Below are positions 1 to 10,778 of a stretch of 22,979 nt of DNA, in pieces. Positions within the stretch are counted from its first letter, which is position 1. Each line of letters begins with the position of its first letter. The notes under the pieces are model-generated. The model worked only from the letters and a program-made list of their open reading frames with translations, was not told the origin of the DNA and did no database searches. The stretch spans positions 1 to 22,979 of the forward strand of contig JSYX01000574.1 of the NCBI GenBank assembly GCA_000787465.1, in the 5' to 3' direction. The translations under genes were made by a program, and so were the position numbers. Origin of the DNA: Thermomucor indicae-seudaticae (taxonomy: Eukaryota > Mucoromycota > Mucoromycetes > Mucorales > Lichtheimiaceae).

Positions 1-38
1 CCTCGAGCGCCTACTGCTGCCATTGGATGTGATGAATC
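1..38. repeat. Left copy of a window-terminal inverted repeat
   Basis: The first 38 bases are the inverted counterpart of the last 38 bases (22942-22979). They match at 34 of 38 positions, and the outermost 23 bases are identical. The outer end carries an XhoI-like CTCGAG. Beyond 38 bases the two flanks no longer align. This may be the edge of a dispersed repeat where the assembly stopped, or a terminal inverted repeat; the sequence alone cannot decide. The rest of 1-226 holds the SF3B1 3' UTR and nothing else recognisable. Confidence 0.75.
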
Positions 39-190
39 TTTAAATTTCTTTTGTGCAAAACTCTGCAACGCAGTGCAAATACTGTACTATAGGGCTCTTA
101 TCCGAAACTCTGTATCGCTACATTTATACTATATGACAAGTAACCAAAATGCTTATGCATAATGACGATGCATTCATAGCAATAAGCTTT

Positions 191-196
191 TTTATT
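191..196 (-). promoter_or_regulatory. Poly(A) signal AATAAA of the SF3B1 gene
   Basis: On the minus strand a perfect AATAAA lies about 30 nt downstream of the SF3B1 stop codon, a normal position for a fungal 3' end. Confidence 0.6.
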
Positions 197-226
197 CGCA
201 AACTCGCAAACCCATATTTTTGATTT

Positions 227-3200
227 TTACAGAACATAATCCAATTCATAGCGTTGATATACATTTCGTTCATCGTCTTCAATTCGAGGATAATAAGGTA
301 CGAGTGCGTCTTGACCACCAATGTAAAGCGTGTTGTAAATCTTCCAGTAAACTTCACGTACTTTTCTTGCAGGATGGAAAAGACCTTGAAGCGTATATTG
401 CAGGATAGTCACAGGACCCAAGGCAACACGCAGACCTTCAATAGACTCCATAACAGCGTTAATGACGTGAGGACTGCAAAAGAAACAGGAGTGATTAGCG
501 CAGGTGTTTGCCTCGTAGTTTAATTAAGAATCCTGTCTTACCTTGTCTCAAAGATATTCGGCCAAATAAAGTTGAGAAGGTGTCGCAACGGCTCTTCACA
601 ACCCAAACCAACAACACCCAAGGCCATGTGCTTAATAGTAGTACAGGCCGTCTGTCTGTGTACCAAATCACGATCCATCAATGCATCTTCCAAGAGAGGA
701 GCGACGGCATTAATGTAGTCTTTGCCCATTTCTGTGCAAAACATTGGGAGTTAGAAAATGCATTGATGCTGCTGCAATACTCTGTCTGACACTTACCTCC
801 AACATATTCAAAGATAAATGAAAGAGATTTCAAGACACCGTTTTGCACATTCAGTTCAGGTACTCGGTATTCGTTCATCAATGCAGGAAGGACAGTGAAA
901 GGTGCACAAGTTTCAGCGACAATAGCAATGGCAACGGTCGTACACACACGGTTCTGACGTTCTTGTACCTTCAAGTTGTTCAACAGAGTAGCAAGCACAT
1001 CTTGAGGACCGATAGCCTTGGCAATATAACCAAAGGTGTTGACAGAGGCTCGACGAATACCCTTCTTGTGGGCTTTCAACAGATCCAGCAGCTCGAAGCA
1101 GACACGCATCCATTCACGCGCGGATACATATTCCGCACCACGATCGGCAATACGACCCACCAAGTCTATACAGTTTTCCTGCACCTTTTCGTGACGGTTA
1201 CGAAGAATGGGTGTCAAACGCGGCAACAAATCCTTGATAGGAGGCGTCATGCTAGCCATACCAATGACGTTCACGATACTCTTCAGAGCTCCAAGAATCG
1301 AGCCGAGCACTTCTGGATATTCTTCACCGAGGTATTCATACAGGATCTGACCAAGTTGGTTCATGAGTTTTTCTTCGCCACAAGTCTTCATGACCACAGC
1401 AATTCTTGAAATCAGATCAGCTGCTTGCTGACGAACACGTGCTGACTTGTTGTTCAAGCGCCAAAGGATGGTATAACAGATTTGCTGTAGATACGGCTTG
1501 ATTCTCATACCGAGAGCATTCACCACAGTGCCGAAACCGTTCAACATCACTACATCTTCAACTGTCTGCTCTTGGAATGCGTACAGGATACCGTCGATCA
1601 GAAGTTCTTCAAGGCGAGGATCAATGTCAGAAGCTCCTAGGTTGGAAACGACCTTCTCAATCGTCTCCATAACCATTTTACGGTAGGGTTCACTTTCGTC
1701 TTTCAAATCAGTAACGATACGGCCGACAATTTCGGATACACCCACTTTGTTGGCAAGTTCTACTGTTGTTTCAACCAGCTGCTTGTAGTTTCTGCGATCC
1801 AACGCCATTCGTCGCACCCAAAAGTGCTTAAAGAACTCTGGCAAGATTTCGTCCTTGATATATTGTGGCTTCACACCATCCGTAGCCGCACACTGCTTTA
1901 CAACTTTCAGCACAATCTTCTTCATTTCTTCGTCTGGCGACTGGAATTCGCGGATCAGAATAATCATGACTTCCTTTGTATAATAGTTGGCATATTCGTC
2001 GTCCATCAATGGGATAATGTAACCAATAGCCTTCAAGAAAGCTGCCAGGCCTTTGCCGCGATGCTTACGAATACCAGTCCAGAGAGGCTTCAACACGGAG
2101 TCGAACGATTCAATACCATACGGCGCAGCTGCCTCTGCAAGAGCAGCGATCGCAAGAGCAGTAATGGTGCGCACCTTTTGTTGTTCATCCTCAAGACCGT
2201 GACCGATAGCCTCAACCAAGTTCTTCAAATGTGGCAAAACAGCACACCCCATTAAAATGGCGATTTGTTGCACGATCTTGATACCCGTGTGGCGAGCTTG
2301 CCATGACTTCTTTGAGCGACAGACAGCCTTCAAGAATGGCAGGAGTGCAGGGATACCCAGAGCCGAAGCGACAACCGAAAACGCACGGGCTGTTGTGTTT
2401 CGAACGTATTCATCAGGGTGATCGATATCTGGTCGCATGGTCGTGATCATTGTTGGTAGACCAGCTGCTTTCGAAACGTTACTGATAATCTCACGACCTT
2501 CAACACGTGCATAGTAGTCTTCGTCAATCAGGAGTGGTTCAATAACAACGAGAATCTTATGCACGTAGGGTCGTACAAGGTCATCCAACTTGTAGAGAAT
2601 ACGGTCAATGACTTTGACCAAGAGATGGCGTTCCTGATCTTCAAGTGTGGGAGACATGAGCAAGGGCAGGATTTGGTTGAACAGCGGACCAGGACCGAAG
2701 TCGCGCGCCTTGTCGGTGATCTGTCGCAAGGCAGTCTTTCGCATGGGCGGCGTACCGTTCTTGATTCTCAAAAGCAGACGCATGATCTTCCTTTCTTTCA
2801 ATTCATCAACGCTCATTTCATCCTCATTACGCTCCTCAAGCAGCTTGCCGAAATGCTGCATATCTTCGTCCTTGAAGAATGGAAGGCTGCCCACACCAGG
2901 AATCTCCCGTGGTACATCCATGACCATCTGCCGTGCCTCTTCTTGCATGACAAACCCTGTTTCACCCATTGGTGTTGGTGTAGCCATCAATTTGCGAGCA
3001 GGCGTACGAATAGGCTCATAGCCAGGTGGTGGTTCCAGGATTTTGTAACCCGTCTGGGGAAACATGGCGTCTAATTCTTCGTCTGACAAAGGTCGGTTCC
3101 GGATATCGAGCTCACGTTCCCATCGCAGAGCATTCAATGCCTCTGGAGTGGCTGCTGCAAGCGAGAGATGACCAGGCGTAGGCGTCATCATGCCCATGCC

Positions 3201-4070
3201 ACCTACTGGCGTAGCTGCAGTGATATTTGTGTTGACAGGCGTGGCGTCCCACCGCGAGCGTTTGGTAGTCGTTGCTTTTGGTGTAGCGTCCCATTCAGAG
3301 CGCATAGGAGTCGCAGTAGGATCGGGATGAACTGGTGTGGCGTCCCAACGTGATCTCTTAGTTGGTGCTTTTGGAGTTGCTTCCACGTCGGGTGCTGGTG
3401 TCGTAATATCCCATCTTCGTTTCTTTTTCGGTGCTTCGCCTTCCTGCGTCGTTGCTGATGTTGCGGCAGAAGAAGGACCTGCAGCCGCCTCTTCTTTCTT
3501 TTTCTGTGCAATGGCAGCCAAGACTCGCTGCTCCTCTTTCTGCAGTTCAGCTTCCCGAATCACTTCAGCATAAGTTCGAGATTCGCTATTTTCTTCCTTT
3601 GAAAATGCATCAGCTCGTTCAGGTGACAGTACACGGTTGAAGCGTCTCTGGTGGTATTCGCTTTCACGTCCAGCAATGCGACGCTCACGCTTAGTTTCCG
3701 CAAACGGATCATGAGTGTCATGGCCTTCCAATGCTTCGTTTATGATTTCTTTGGATGCCGTATAAGAGTTTAGTCGACGTTTTGTTTCCTGATACAACTC
3801 ATCGACTTCCTCTTCTTCCTCTTCGTTCGCAGGAATGGACGTGACGTAACCTTCGTATTTGTCTTTGGTGTAAATGTCAGTGTCGTAGGACATGCCAGCC
3901 ATACTGGCATGATGCTCATTCTCGAGCACCGCAGCACTGATATCCTTGTCGGTGATCTCTTTACGCTTGGCTTGTGCTTCTTTAATTTGCTGTTCCAAGT
4001 CTAGAGATTCGGAAAATAGGTGAGCGCAATGCCAAGAATTACAATGTGTGGGTGTGGACTTACCAGCCAT
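227..4070 (-). CDS. SF3B1: Splicing factor 3B subunit 1 (U2 snRNP; Hsh155/Prp10)
   Basis: Four exons: 4070-4064, 4000-797, 731-542 and 473-227, giving 1215 residues, close to the family's usual size except for a shorter N-terminus. The protein is the U2 snRNP scaffold that clamps the branch helix in the nucleus. Residues 1-190 are acidic and charged. Residues 195-280 carry tryptophan ULM-like motifs (RRWD, SRWD, SEWD, SRWD) among TP dipeptides, which in this family bind UHM proteins such as U2AF65 and are phosphorylated. The rest is a long run of HEAT repeats. Sites homologous to human hotspots H662/K666 (RHTGIK) and K700 (EQQKVR) are unchanged, and the C-terminus ends YELDYVL. I chose the ATG at 4070 because splicing gives [12 protein letters not shown], a typical family start. 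Introns are 63, 65 and 68 nt with GTAAG donors. No TATA box is seen upstream. Identity is near certain; exon 1 is slightly less so. Confidence 0.97.
4001..4063 (-). other. SF3B1 intron 1: 63 nt, in frame and stop-free
   Basis: The donor is GTAAGT and the acceptor CTCTAG, and the intron splits codon 3. Its length is a multiple of three and it contains no stop in the coding frame. Retention would therefore add 21 residues (C/H/S-rich) after Met-Ala rather than truncating the protein. Confidence 0.8.
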
Positions 4071-4666
4071 AGCGATAGTTGAAAGAGAAAACGCAGGCTC
4101 GCTGCCTTTCCGCAAGAGGGCGATTTTTGACTGCGCTCTGTGAAAATCTGATTGGTCCGGTGCCATTATGGCCGAGGCGCAGTTTAGTGAGGACACTTTG
4201 GCCCTCACCCGTAGTAGAAGCCAGAAACTGCTATCAGAATCAAATCGTGTCCGAATAGAATAATGAATGAGCCTCTTATCAATTCTCATTGTACTTAATC
4301 TAATAGGCCTTACAACCTGACCTGTTGTCACTGTCGTTCCCACTCTCTATGTCCTTTCAACAGATAAATCTGTGTGACAACTCTATCGGTCTAAAACATA
4401 GTTTATCTGCCAACCATGCATAATGGCTAATGTTCGGCGAAGGGCATGCATCAAGGATGAGGTCATAATTACAGTAACCATAAAGTTCAAAGCTATGCGA
4501 GTACCCCTGTTAACAATATTGGAATCAAAGCCGATCGGATCCATGGAATGTTTTTAGTCCTCATGCCTATTCTTGGAAGGCGATCGAACATATATAAAGG
4601 GTTCTTACGCCCTTCGCCCAGGGTTGAATATATACATCTCTCTACCTCTTTCTTCCTACATATACC
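4071..4666. promoter_or_regulatory. Divergent intergenic region, SF3B1 / small secreted peptide
   Basis: About 600 nt separate two divergent start codons. The SF3B1 side shows no TATA box, as expected for a housekeeping gene. The right side has a clear TATA box and a CT-rich leader before the ATG at 4667. The minus-strand SF3B1 frame stays open to 4343, but an upstream start there would not splice to the conserved N-terminus, so this part is read as 5' UTR or promoter. Confidence 0.5.
4591..4598 (+). promoter_or_regulatory. TATA box (TATATAAA) of the small secreted peptide gene
   Basis: A perfect TATATAAA sits 76 nt upstream of the ATG at 4667, followed by a CT-rich leader. The spacing allows a transcription start near 4620-4630. 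It is the cleanest core promoter in the window. Confidence 0.6.
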
Positions 4667-4828
4667 ATGGTTTCTTTGACTGCTTTTACAACAGCGGCCA
4701 TCCTATTCTTGACGACTACTGCTGCATTCCCTGTATTTGACGCCGATGTCGCCGCGAGTCCTTTTCTACACGATGCTGCTCGGATCCAAGTAACAAGTAA
4801 CCGACGAATTTTGATTGACCACCGTTAA
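4667..4828 (+). CDS. Candidate small secreted peptide, 53 residues
   Basis: I do not recognise a family. The frame runs from an ATG in CCATGG context to TAA, 53 residues. The first 20 residues look like a signal peptide: a short start, a hydrophobic core containing AAILFL, then TTTAA before FPVF, a plausible cleavage point. The remaining 33 residues are mixed polar with no cysteines and a dibasic NRR near the end, which a Kex2-type protease could cut. A TATA box and CT-rich leader lie upstream, and an AATAAA lies at 4963-4968. Alternative splicing is possible: GTAACA at 4790 or GTAACC at 4797 could pair with an AG near 4842 (intron about 50 nt) and replace the tail. The signal peptide part would not change. 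Support comes from promoter layout and signal peptide only. Confidence 0.45.
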   Translation: MVSLTAFTTAAILFLTTTAAFPVFDADVAASPFLHDAARIQVTSNRRILIDHR

Positions 4829-5172
4829 AATGACGACATAAGGAAACGCTCGAGCTGGTCCTTCTACAATTGCGCTCCTTCTACCAACTAAAAACTTTTC
4901 ACTTGTGTGTATATTGATACCAAAGAAACAGCTATTTTTGTAAATTTTTGCAATCCACGTACAATAAAATCTCTTCCTTTCTTGTCCTCTCCGTGCGTAT
5001 CGGGCCTCTGCACAGAACCCAAACGGCGATCCAGGCAGCACCCACAGGCCAATCAGATTCACCACAAGCCACTACTGCCTGGCAGGCCGCAAACCCCGCT
5101 ATTCCATAAAACCCGCTCTCGCTCGTCCCCCCTTATCCTATAGTTTTCAACAACCTTATTTCCTTGGTCATC
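4829..5172 (+). promoter_or_regulatory. 3' UTR of small peptide gene and ERG6 upstream region
   Basis: The left half holds AATAAA at 4963-4968, probably the 3' end signal of the peptide gene. The right half, rich in C and CT near the ERG6 ATG, should hold the ERG6 promoter and leader. I see no TATA box and no sterol-response element I could defend. Open frames here on either strand show no family likeness. Confidence 0.4.
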
Positions 5173-6562
5173 ATGGTCACTACCGGTACGGTCTCTACTC
5201 AACATTCGGAAGACATTGCTTTTGCCCGTGCTTTGCATGGCAAGGAAATCAAGACCGGTCTGTTGGCCAACCTGAGCTCGAAGAATGCCGATGTGCACAA
5301 TGTCGCGACCGAGGCGTACCTCAACATGTGGAAGAAGCCCGAAAACGAGAGCAAGGAGGACGAAGAAAAGCGATTGAATAGCTATACAACCCTGGTCAAT
5401 TCTTATTATAACCTGGCCACGGACTTTTATGAATACGGTGAGCCACAGATGATGATGATGATGATGAACGAGTCGTGCAATGCAACTGACTTCATGAAAA
5501 AGGCTGGGGTGGCAGTTTCCATTTTTGCCGGTATTATCCCGGTGAGGAATTCTTTCGGGCCATTGCTCGTCACGAACACTACTTGGCTGCCAATCTGGGT
5601 ATCAAGCGTGGCATGAGAGTGTTGGACATTGGATGTGGTGTCGGTAAGAGAGAGAGCTGATATCTGGGCAGGCAGGCACAAAAAGAGAAGTGACTAATAG
5701 GGCAGTTCGTTAAGGTGGTCCTGCTCGTGAAATTGCCGAGTTTACGGGTGCTCATATTACGGGATTGAACAACAATGCCTATCAAGTCCAGAGAGCTCTG
5801 TACTATGCTGCTAAACAGGGTCTGTCGGAACAAACTGATTTCATCAAGGTAATCATATGAGGAGTCGAAAGAGGGTCGCACAAGAACATTAAATCTGTGT
5901 CTTCAGGGCAACTTTATGGAAATTCCTTTCGAAGACAACTCAATGGATGCTGTGTATGCCATTGAAGCTACATGCCATGCTCCTACCTTTGAAGGTGTCT
6001 ATGGTGAAGTCTTTCGTGTCCTGAAGCCGGGAGCCAAATTTGGTTGCTACGAATGGTGCATGACTGACAAGTATGATGAATCGAATCCTGAACATCGTCG
6101 TATTGCGCATGGTATCGAGGTACGGTTCAAAAAATTGGAGGGATCACCTGTATGTGAAGAGAGTTGACCCACTTTTATGTTTAGCTCGGCAATGGTATTG
6201 CAAAGATGCGAACGATCGCCGAATGCTTGCAAGCATTAAAGAACGTTGGCTTTGAGATTGAGATACAGCAGGACCTGGCGGACATGGGTGATCAAGTCAA
6301 GTGGTACTACCCCTTGGAAGGTGATATTCGCAAATGCCAGACCCTGCGGGACGTCTTGACGACGATCGCAATGACCAAGCTCGGTCGGTTCACGACGACC
6401 AACGTTTGCCGCATACTGGAAAAGATTGGTTTGGCTCCCAAGGGCACGGTGGAGACTCAAAAGGTGCTGGAAACAGCTGCAGATGCTTTGGTCGAAGGTG
6501 CAAAAGCCGAGCTCTTTACTCCCATGTTCTTTTTTGTTGCCAAGAAGCCTGAAACCTCTTAA
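5173..6562 (+). CDS. ERG6: Sterol 24-C-methyltransferase (ergosterol pathway)
   Basis: Five exons: 5173-5437, 5503-5643, 5715-5848, 5907-6119 and 6185-6562, giving 376 residues, the normal length. The enzyme uses S-adenosylmethionine to methylate C-24 of zymosterol-type sterols, in ergosterol synthesis at the ER or lipid droplets. SAM motif I is [15 protein letters not shown] near residues 129-143, followed by GLNNN. The sterol-methyltransferase signatures [10 protein letters not shown] (about 197-206) and [16 protein letters not shown] (about 228-243) are present, and the C-terminus carries [14 protein letters not shown]. The first ATG is at 5173; a TTG nine bases upstream is in frame but not needed. 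Introns are 65, 71, 58 and 65 nt. Intron 2 uses an AAG acceptor because the nearer CAG would bring a stop into frame. No broken or missing motif is seen. Confidence 0.97.
5448..5465 (+). repeat. (GAT)6 microsatellite in ERG6 intron 1
   Basis: Six GAT units lie just inside the 5' end of ERG6 intron 1, so length changes would alter intron size and not protein. Confidence 0.85.
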
Positions 6563-6669
6563 TTATATATACCTAATCTCTAGAGAGCGAAGAAAAAAGT
6601 GTATTTTGGGTTTTTTTTTGTTTTTTTTTCTTTTTTACTATTATTACGTATTTAATACATGCTGTCGAA

Positions 6670-8555
6670 CTACGGATTTACTGCGTCCTGCCGACGAAAT
6701 TTGAACGTGGTCCGATCACAGCCTGTGACAAACTCATAGAATGGTTGGGATGGACAAGCGTCTGAGCGCTGGCATTTCAAAATGTTGTTAGCCGCGGCCT
6801 GACCTTCCAGCCAAGCGCCATGAAGATAGCCATAGTAGTCAGTCGAAGTTGCTTCGCCAGCGAACCAAAGTCGAGGAGGCTGTCCATCGGCAGGTAAGGC
6901 GGCGCGCATATTGTCGTGATGCTGAGAAAGCATGCCGATCGGCCAATTCGAGTAAGACCCACGAAAGAGTGGGTGACTATGCCAGCGTGGAAAGAGAATA
7001 GCTTTGGGTTTCGGAATGTCCAAGGGCGCAAACATTTGGCGGATCACTTGTGTTACTTCCTCCTGAACCTCTTGGTCAGTCATCTTTTCAATACGTTCGG
7101 ATTCCTTGAAGGTGGTCGTGACCATAAGCACGGGCGCGTCCAGGTAGCCTGGTGCATTCAGGTTTTGCCAGACGGTATAGTACCCGTCCTGATGGTGGGT
7201 TCTGTTCGGAGCATACAAGGCAAACTAGATAGAGTTTTGACTGTGCTGTTCCGTGTGTGTGTGCGTGCATTAGGAGAGATTTACCTGCCAGTCTTCCCAA
7301 AACGGACGGTCAAATAGCACAAAGATCTTGGTATACGTCGTCATGTGAAAGCTTATCAGTGCTTCGCGTTTCCATTCCGGAAACGGAGGCACAAATTGCA
7401 CCGTATCGCTTTGCAGAACACCGAGTCTTTTTCATGTTGCATGTTAATTTTTGCATGCAAGAAAAACGGAAGAGGATACTTGCGAAAAGGTACAGATGGC
7501 ATAATCAGCAACGATCACTTGGCCATGGTTCGTTATCACGGTGACGTTTTTATCACTGTAAAGCACTTCAGTGACCACCGTATCGAGCCAAAGTCGAGTG
7601 TCATTTGGTTCCAGGAACCGATTCGCCTCTTGTTTCAGAATGTAATTGAAGCCGCTAAAAGAAAACAAAGATCCAGGCTCAATGCTTGGCAACAAATGCA
7701 ATATCTATAAAATTTACCGTGGATCAACGACGAATTCGTTACCATAAGGAAAGCTCCCAACCGTCATGTCTGACGTGCCTGTGGCGTAATCCAAGGAGGC
7801 GACCTCGGGTGGTTCGGCCAATTCCCAATCTATGGCAAAGTACTCCACCGCCGCTTTGAGTGCTGTGTTTGGTTCCCAACCTAAAAGCTGAAGCGCCGAT
7901 CGACTTGCCAAGTCAGTCTGCTTGCGCGCCATGCGCCTTTCTAAACTTCTAAAGTTGAAAAAAAAAGCCGCATCCTCCCCTTGTTCCTGCCCACGCGTTT
8001 ACCTGCATACATGACCATCTCTTTCATGACCTGATCAAATTCATCATAAACCTCTCGGCCGGATTCCAACGGGATCGGACCTTGGTCACTAAAAAACACC
8101 ACATTATCCTTGTCATTGGGTGCTGTTCTTAGTCCGTGGCGGGTGGCTAATTTATAGATCGGATTGGTTCCTTTTCCATAAATCTAAAAACGTGCGTGAT
8201 CCAGGTCATGTGAGTGAGCGAGTCGTTGGGGTTTAATTTAATCCTATATACCCAGTTGGCCCCAAGTTCGACTGTATGGCCGTCCAGAAAAGCATGTTGA
8301 ACTCGACCTGATAGACAATTATGAACGGGGTTAAATAACAAAGCGAGACGGGATCTGATAATATAAAGATAGGAAGGAACCTCCGATAAAGGACTGGCCA
8401 TCGACCAGGATGAAATCCTTTTCGCCCTGTTCCGTTAATGTCGCTGCTGCCGAGATACCGGTTGCTCCGGCGCCCAGGATCACGATGTCTGTTCTTGTCA
8501 CGGCATCTACCCAATGTATTATTAAAGAAAGGAAGAACAATGCAAATGGTATCAT
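6670..8555 (-). CDS. Secreted FAD-dependent amine (polyamine-type) oxidase
   Basis: Seven exons: 8555-8381, 8307-8252, 8183-8003, 7940-7718, 7654-7484, 7426-7285 and 7224-6670, giving 500 residues, normal for the flavin amine oxidase family. A hydrophobic N-terminus (MIPFALFFLSLIIHWVDA) looks like a signal peptide. The FAD-binding GxGxxG is ILGAGATG at residues 26-33. IGGRVQ and ELGANW follow, and the C-terminal FAD motif GEATSTDYYGYLHGA is at about 439-453. Family members oxidise polyamines or other amines and release H2O2; the substrate cannot be read here. The ATG at 8555 was chosen because it directly begins the signal peptide. Intron 1 has a weak donor (GTTCCT), and intron 5 is GC-AG (GCAAGT). 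The gene is convergent with ERG6, with 107 nt of T-rich sequence between the stops. The family call is firm; secretion and the exact intron 3 acceptor are less so. Confidence 0.92.
7427..7483 (-). other. GC-AG intron in the amine oxidase gene (57 nt)
   Basis: The coding phase requires the donor after ACC TTT TC, where the intron starts GCAAGTATCC. The acceptor is AAAAAG before A CTC GGT. The joined codons read CTFSLGVLQ, as expected in the family. The GT four bases further in would be out of phase. The acceptor side has little pyrimidine; TTAAC is a possible branch site. Confidence 0.75.
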
Positions 8556-9167
8556 GAACAAAAAAGCAAAAGCAAAAGCGAAAGAAAGGGATGAAAAACC
8601 TCGGTACAGGATAGGAGCTTAATAAAGAGATCATCCATTTTTGTTTTTCCTCGTTGTATAACCCAATTGCGCTTTTTTTTCTCAATTTTGCATTTTATTC
8701 GCATATGCAGTGCAAGTAAAAATATAAACAAAAAGGCTCTTTCTCAATTTGTATAAAAAAGGGGGTATGGCCAGTAAAGACTTGTGTGAGGAAGGCATAC
8801 AGTGAGAAAATGGTTAAGATGCGCCAAAAAACATTGAAAAAAGAGAGGTATCTCGTCCAAATGGTCATGACAAGAGAAAAAGAAAGGGCGTCTGTCAATC
8901 GAAAGAGGTATAAAAGAATCCAGACAATAATAATAAAGAAGACAACGGTGGATCAGTTACGCATAAATAAAAAAAGGAAAAAGAGTCATACGAATAAAAA
9001 ATAATGCTGACGATGAGCTTGATAAAGTTAGGCATGAAAAAAGAGAGATAAAAAAGTGCGATGATGATGAGCAAAAAAAGAGTGGAATGAATGCGCCTTG
9101 CAGAGAAAAGAGAAAGAAAGAATGGGGGTATCATAATAAAAAGAGAGACCTCACCGGCCCTTTTTCT
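8556..9167 (-). promoter_or_regulatory. Intergenic: amine oxidase promoter and Ste12-like 3' UTR
   Basis: 612 nt lie between the Ste12-like stop and the amine oxidase start, both on the minus strand. The plus strand is strongly A/purine-rich, with recurring A5-7 GAGAG blocks near 8838, 9038 and 9134 and a related block near 9075. On the transcribed strand this is a T/CT-rich tract. Open frames on both strands here are low-complexity and show no family likeness. I see no gene. Confidence 0.45.
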
Positions 9168-10744
9168 TCAGAAAAGCATCATAGAGACATCGGTGTCGCA
9201 AGAAGTGTATTGCGCCGGATCGTCAAACATTGGTCCATAGCCAGTCGTATCGCCAAACGAAGGCATCATGATAGTTGAATCGTGATAAAGCGCGGAATTC
9301 ATGCTTGTGGCGGCAGGTTGATACAGATCTGGCTTGAAAGGTGCGAACAGCGTGGCTGAATAGTTTGGAGATATTCCGCCGCCATAAAGCGTGTCGTCGC
9401 CGCCTAGAAGCCCAGGCCCATAGGATGGATGCGGCAGTTCGAACAAAGATGGCTGATGAGAATCGATACTCGTCGAGTACATGAACATCGAAGACGGTGA
9501 AGACATCGCCGAAGATGTGGTGGTATCATCCTCCATATACTGTGTGTTGCCGGGTGGCTGAAACGCTGCCGGAGGCATCATCAAGCCGGATCCTGAAGAA
9601 GCACTTGGACTGATCGGCAAAGGCAGGAGGTTGTCCATCGTAAAACTGGCGGCAAAATCCTGTGCAGGACTGAGCGAACTGCATCGACTACTGTCTCCCT
9701 GCAGATAATTGCCAGGCGGACACTCACAGCTACTAAGTCGGGCCTCGCCGACGGACAACGAAGTCGGTGATCTGGAGGACGACGAGGACGTGGACGGTGA
9801 CAAGGATGACGCGTCCAGTGGTGTTGTCAGTAGCGGGTGACAAAACGGCTTCTCTTGCACAAGCAAGCCGTGTTGCATTTCATGGTGCTGAGACAATGAT
9901 TCGGACTGAGCAAATCGACGACCGCACAGACTACACAGGAATGGTTCTTCAACTGCATGGACACTCAAATGCTGATCAAGGTGTTCCAGACGGTGAAATT
10001 GCTGACCGCAGGAAGGCTGCGTGCAAGTGTACGTCCGCTCCGGTTCAACAATCGTCGACCGCTGCTCCATTGCGCTAGTCCAACTCGTCGCAACAGGAAC
10101 ATCTTGTTGGGTTGGAGCAGCAGCACACGGATTGCTGTCAGTCTCGATCTTGCCCTCGTCGTTGCCGAATCCTGCAGCCGCGGCGGCCATCGCTAGACGA
10201 CTTGGTACGACTGTGCTGGTTGGCTGAGCGAAGCTATTGCCACTAGGATGGCTCGTGGTTCGTAAGTGAAGTCGTCGAACAGGTCCTCCCGAAACAGTAG
10301 TACCCGTTGCTGAACGCTCCAATGGATGTCTTGTGCTCACTGCATACGAAGACGAAGTTGATGCTGCACGGCGTCTCCGCTGCTTGTATGTTGGCGAACC
10401 GTCAAAGAGAGAGAGCGTACCAAAGATGGCCTTGGTCTTCTTCAACGTATTCGGATCCAACGACTTGGCTGGGGATTCGCTGTCGTTATCAGTTGATTGT
10501 GAACTAGTAGTACGAGCATGTTGAACTGTAGGCGAATCCACGCAGCGGCCAGCTGAAGCCACTGTCTTTGTTGCAGCCAATCTGGCAAAGGTAGATGATT
10601 TGTCGAGGACAGAGGCTCGTTTGGTTGGGGATGGTGCAGCAGGCAATGCAGTGCGAAGGCGTGCACGAGGTCTTGCTGGAGCTGCTCGCGGTTCCGCAGG
10701 GGCAGAATGGCTCAAGTGATGATAGTGGTGACGAGGGGATGCCG

Positions 10745-10778
<34 letters not shown>

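Noticed and set aside
4071..4343. Upstream extension of the SF3B1 frame with a start near 4343
   Set aside because: The frame is open by chance; splicing from ATG 4070 gives the family's usual MADLEQQ-type start, and the extension has no likeness to SF3B1.
8233..8685. 150-residue minus-strand frame over the amine oxidase N-terminus
   Set aside because: It is a shadow frame; the real exon in another frame carries the signal peptide and FAD motif.
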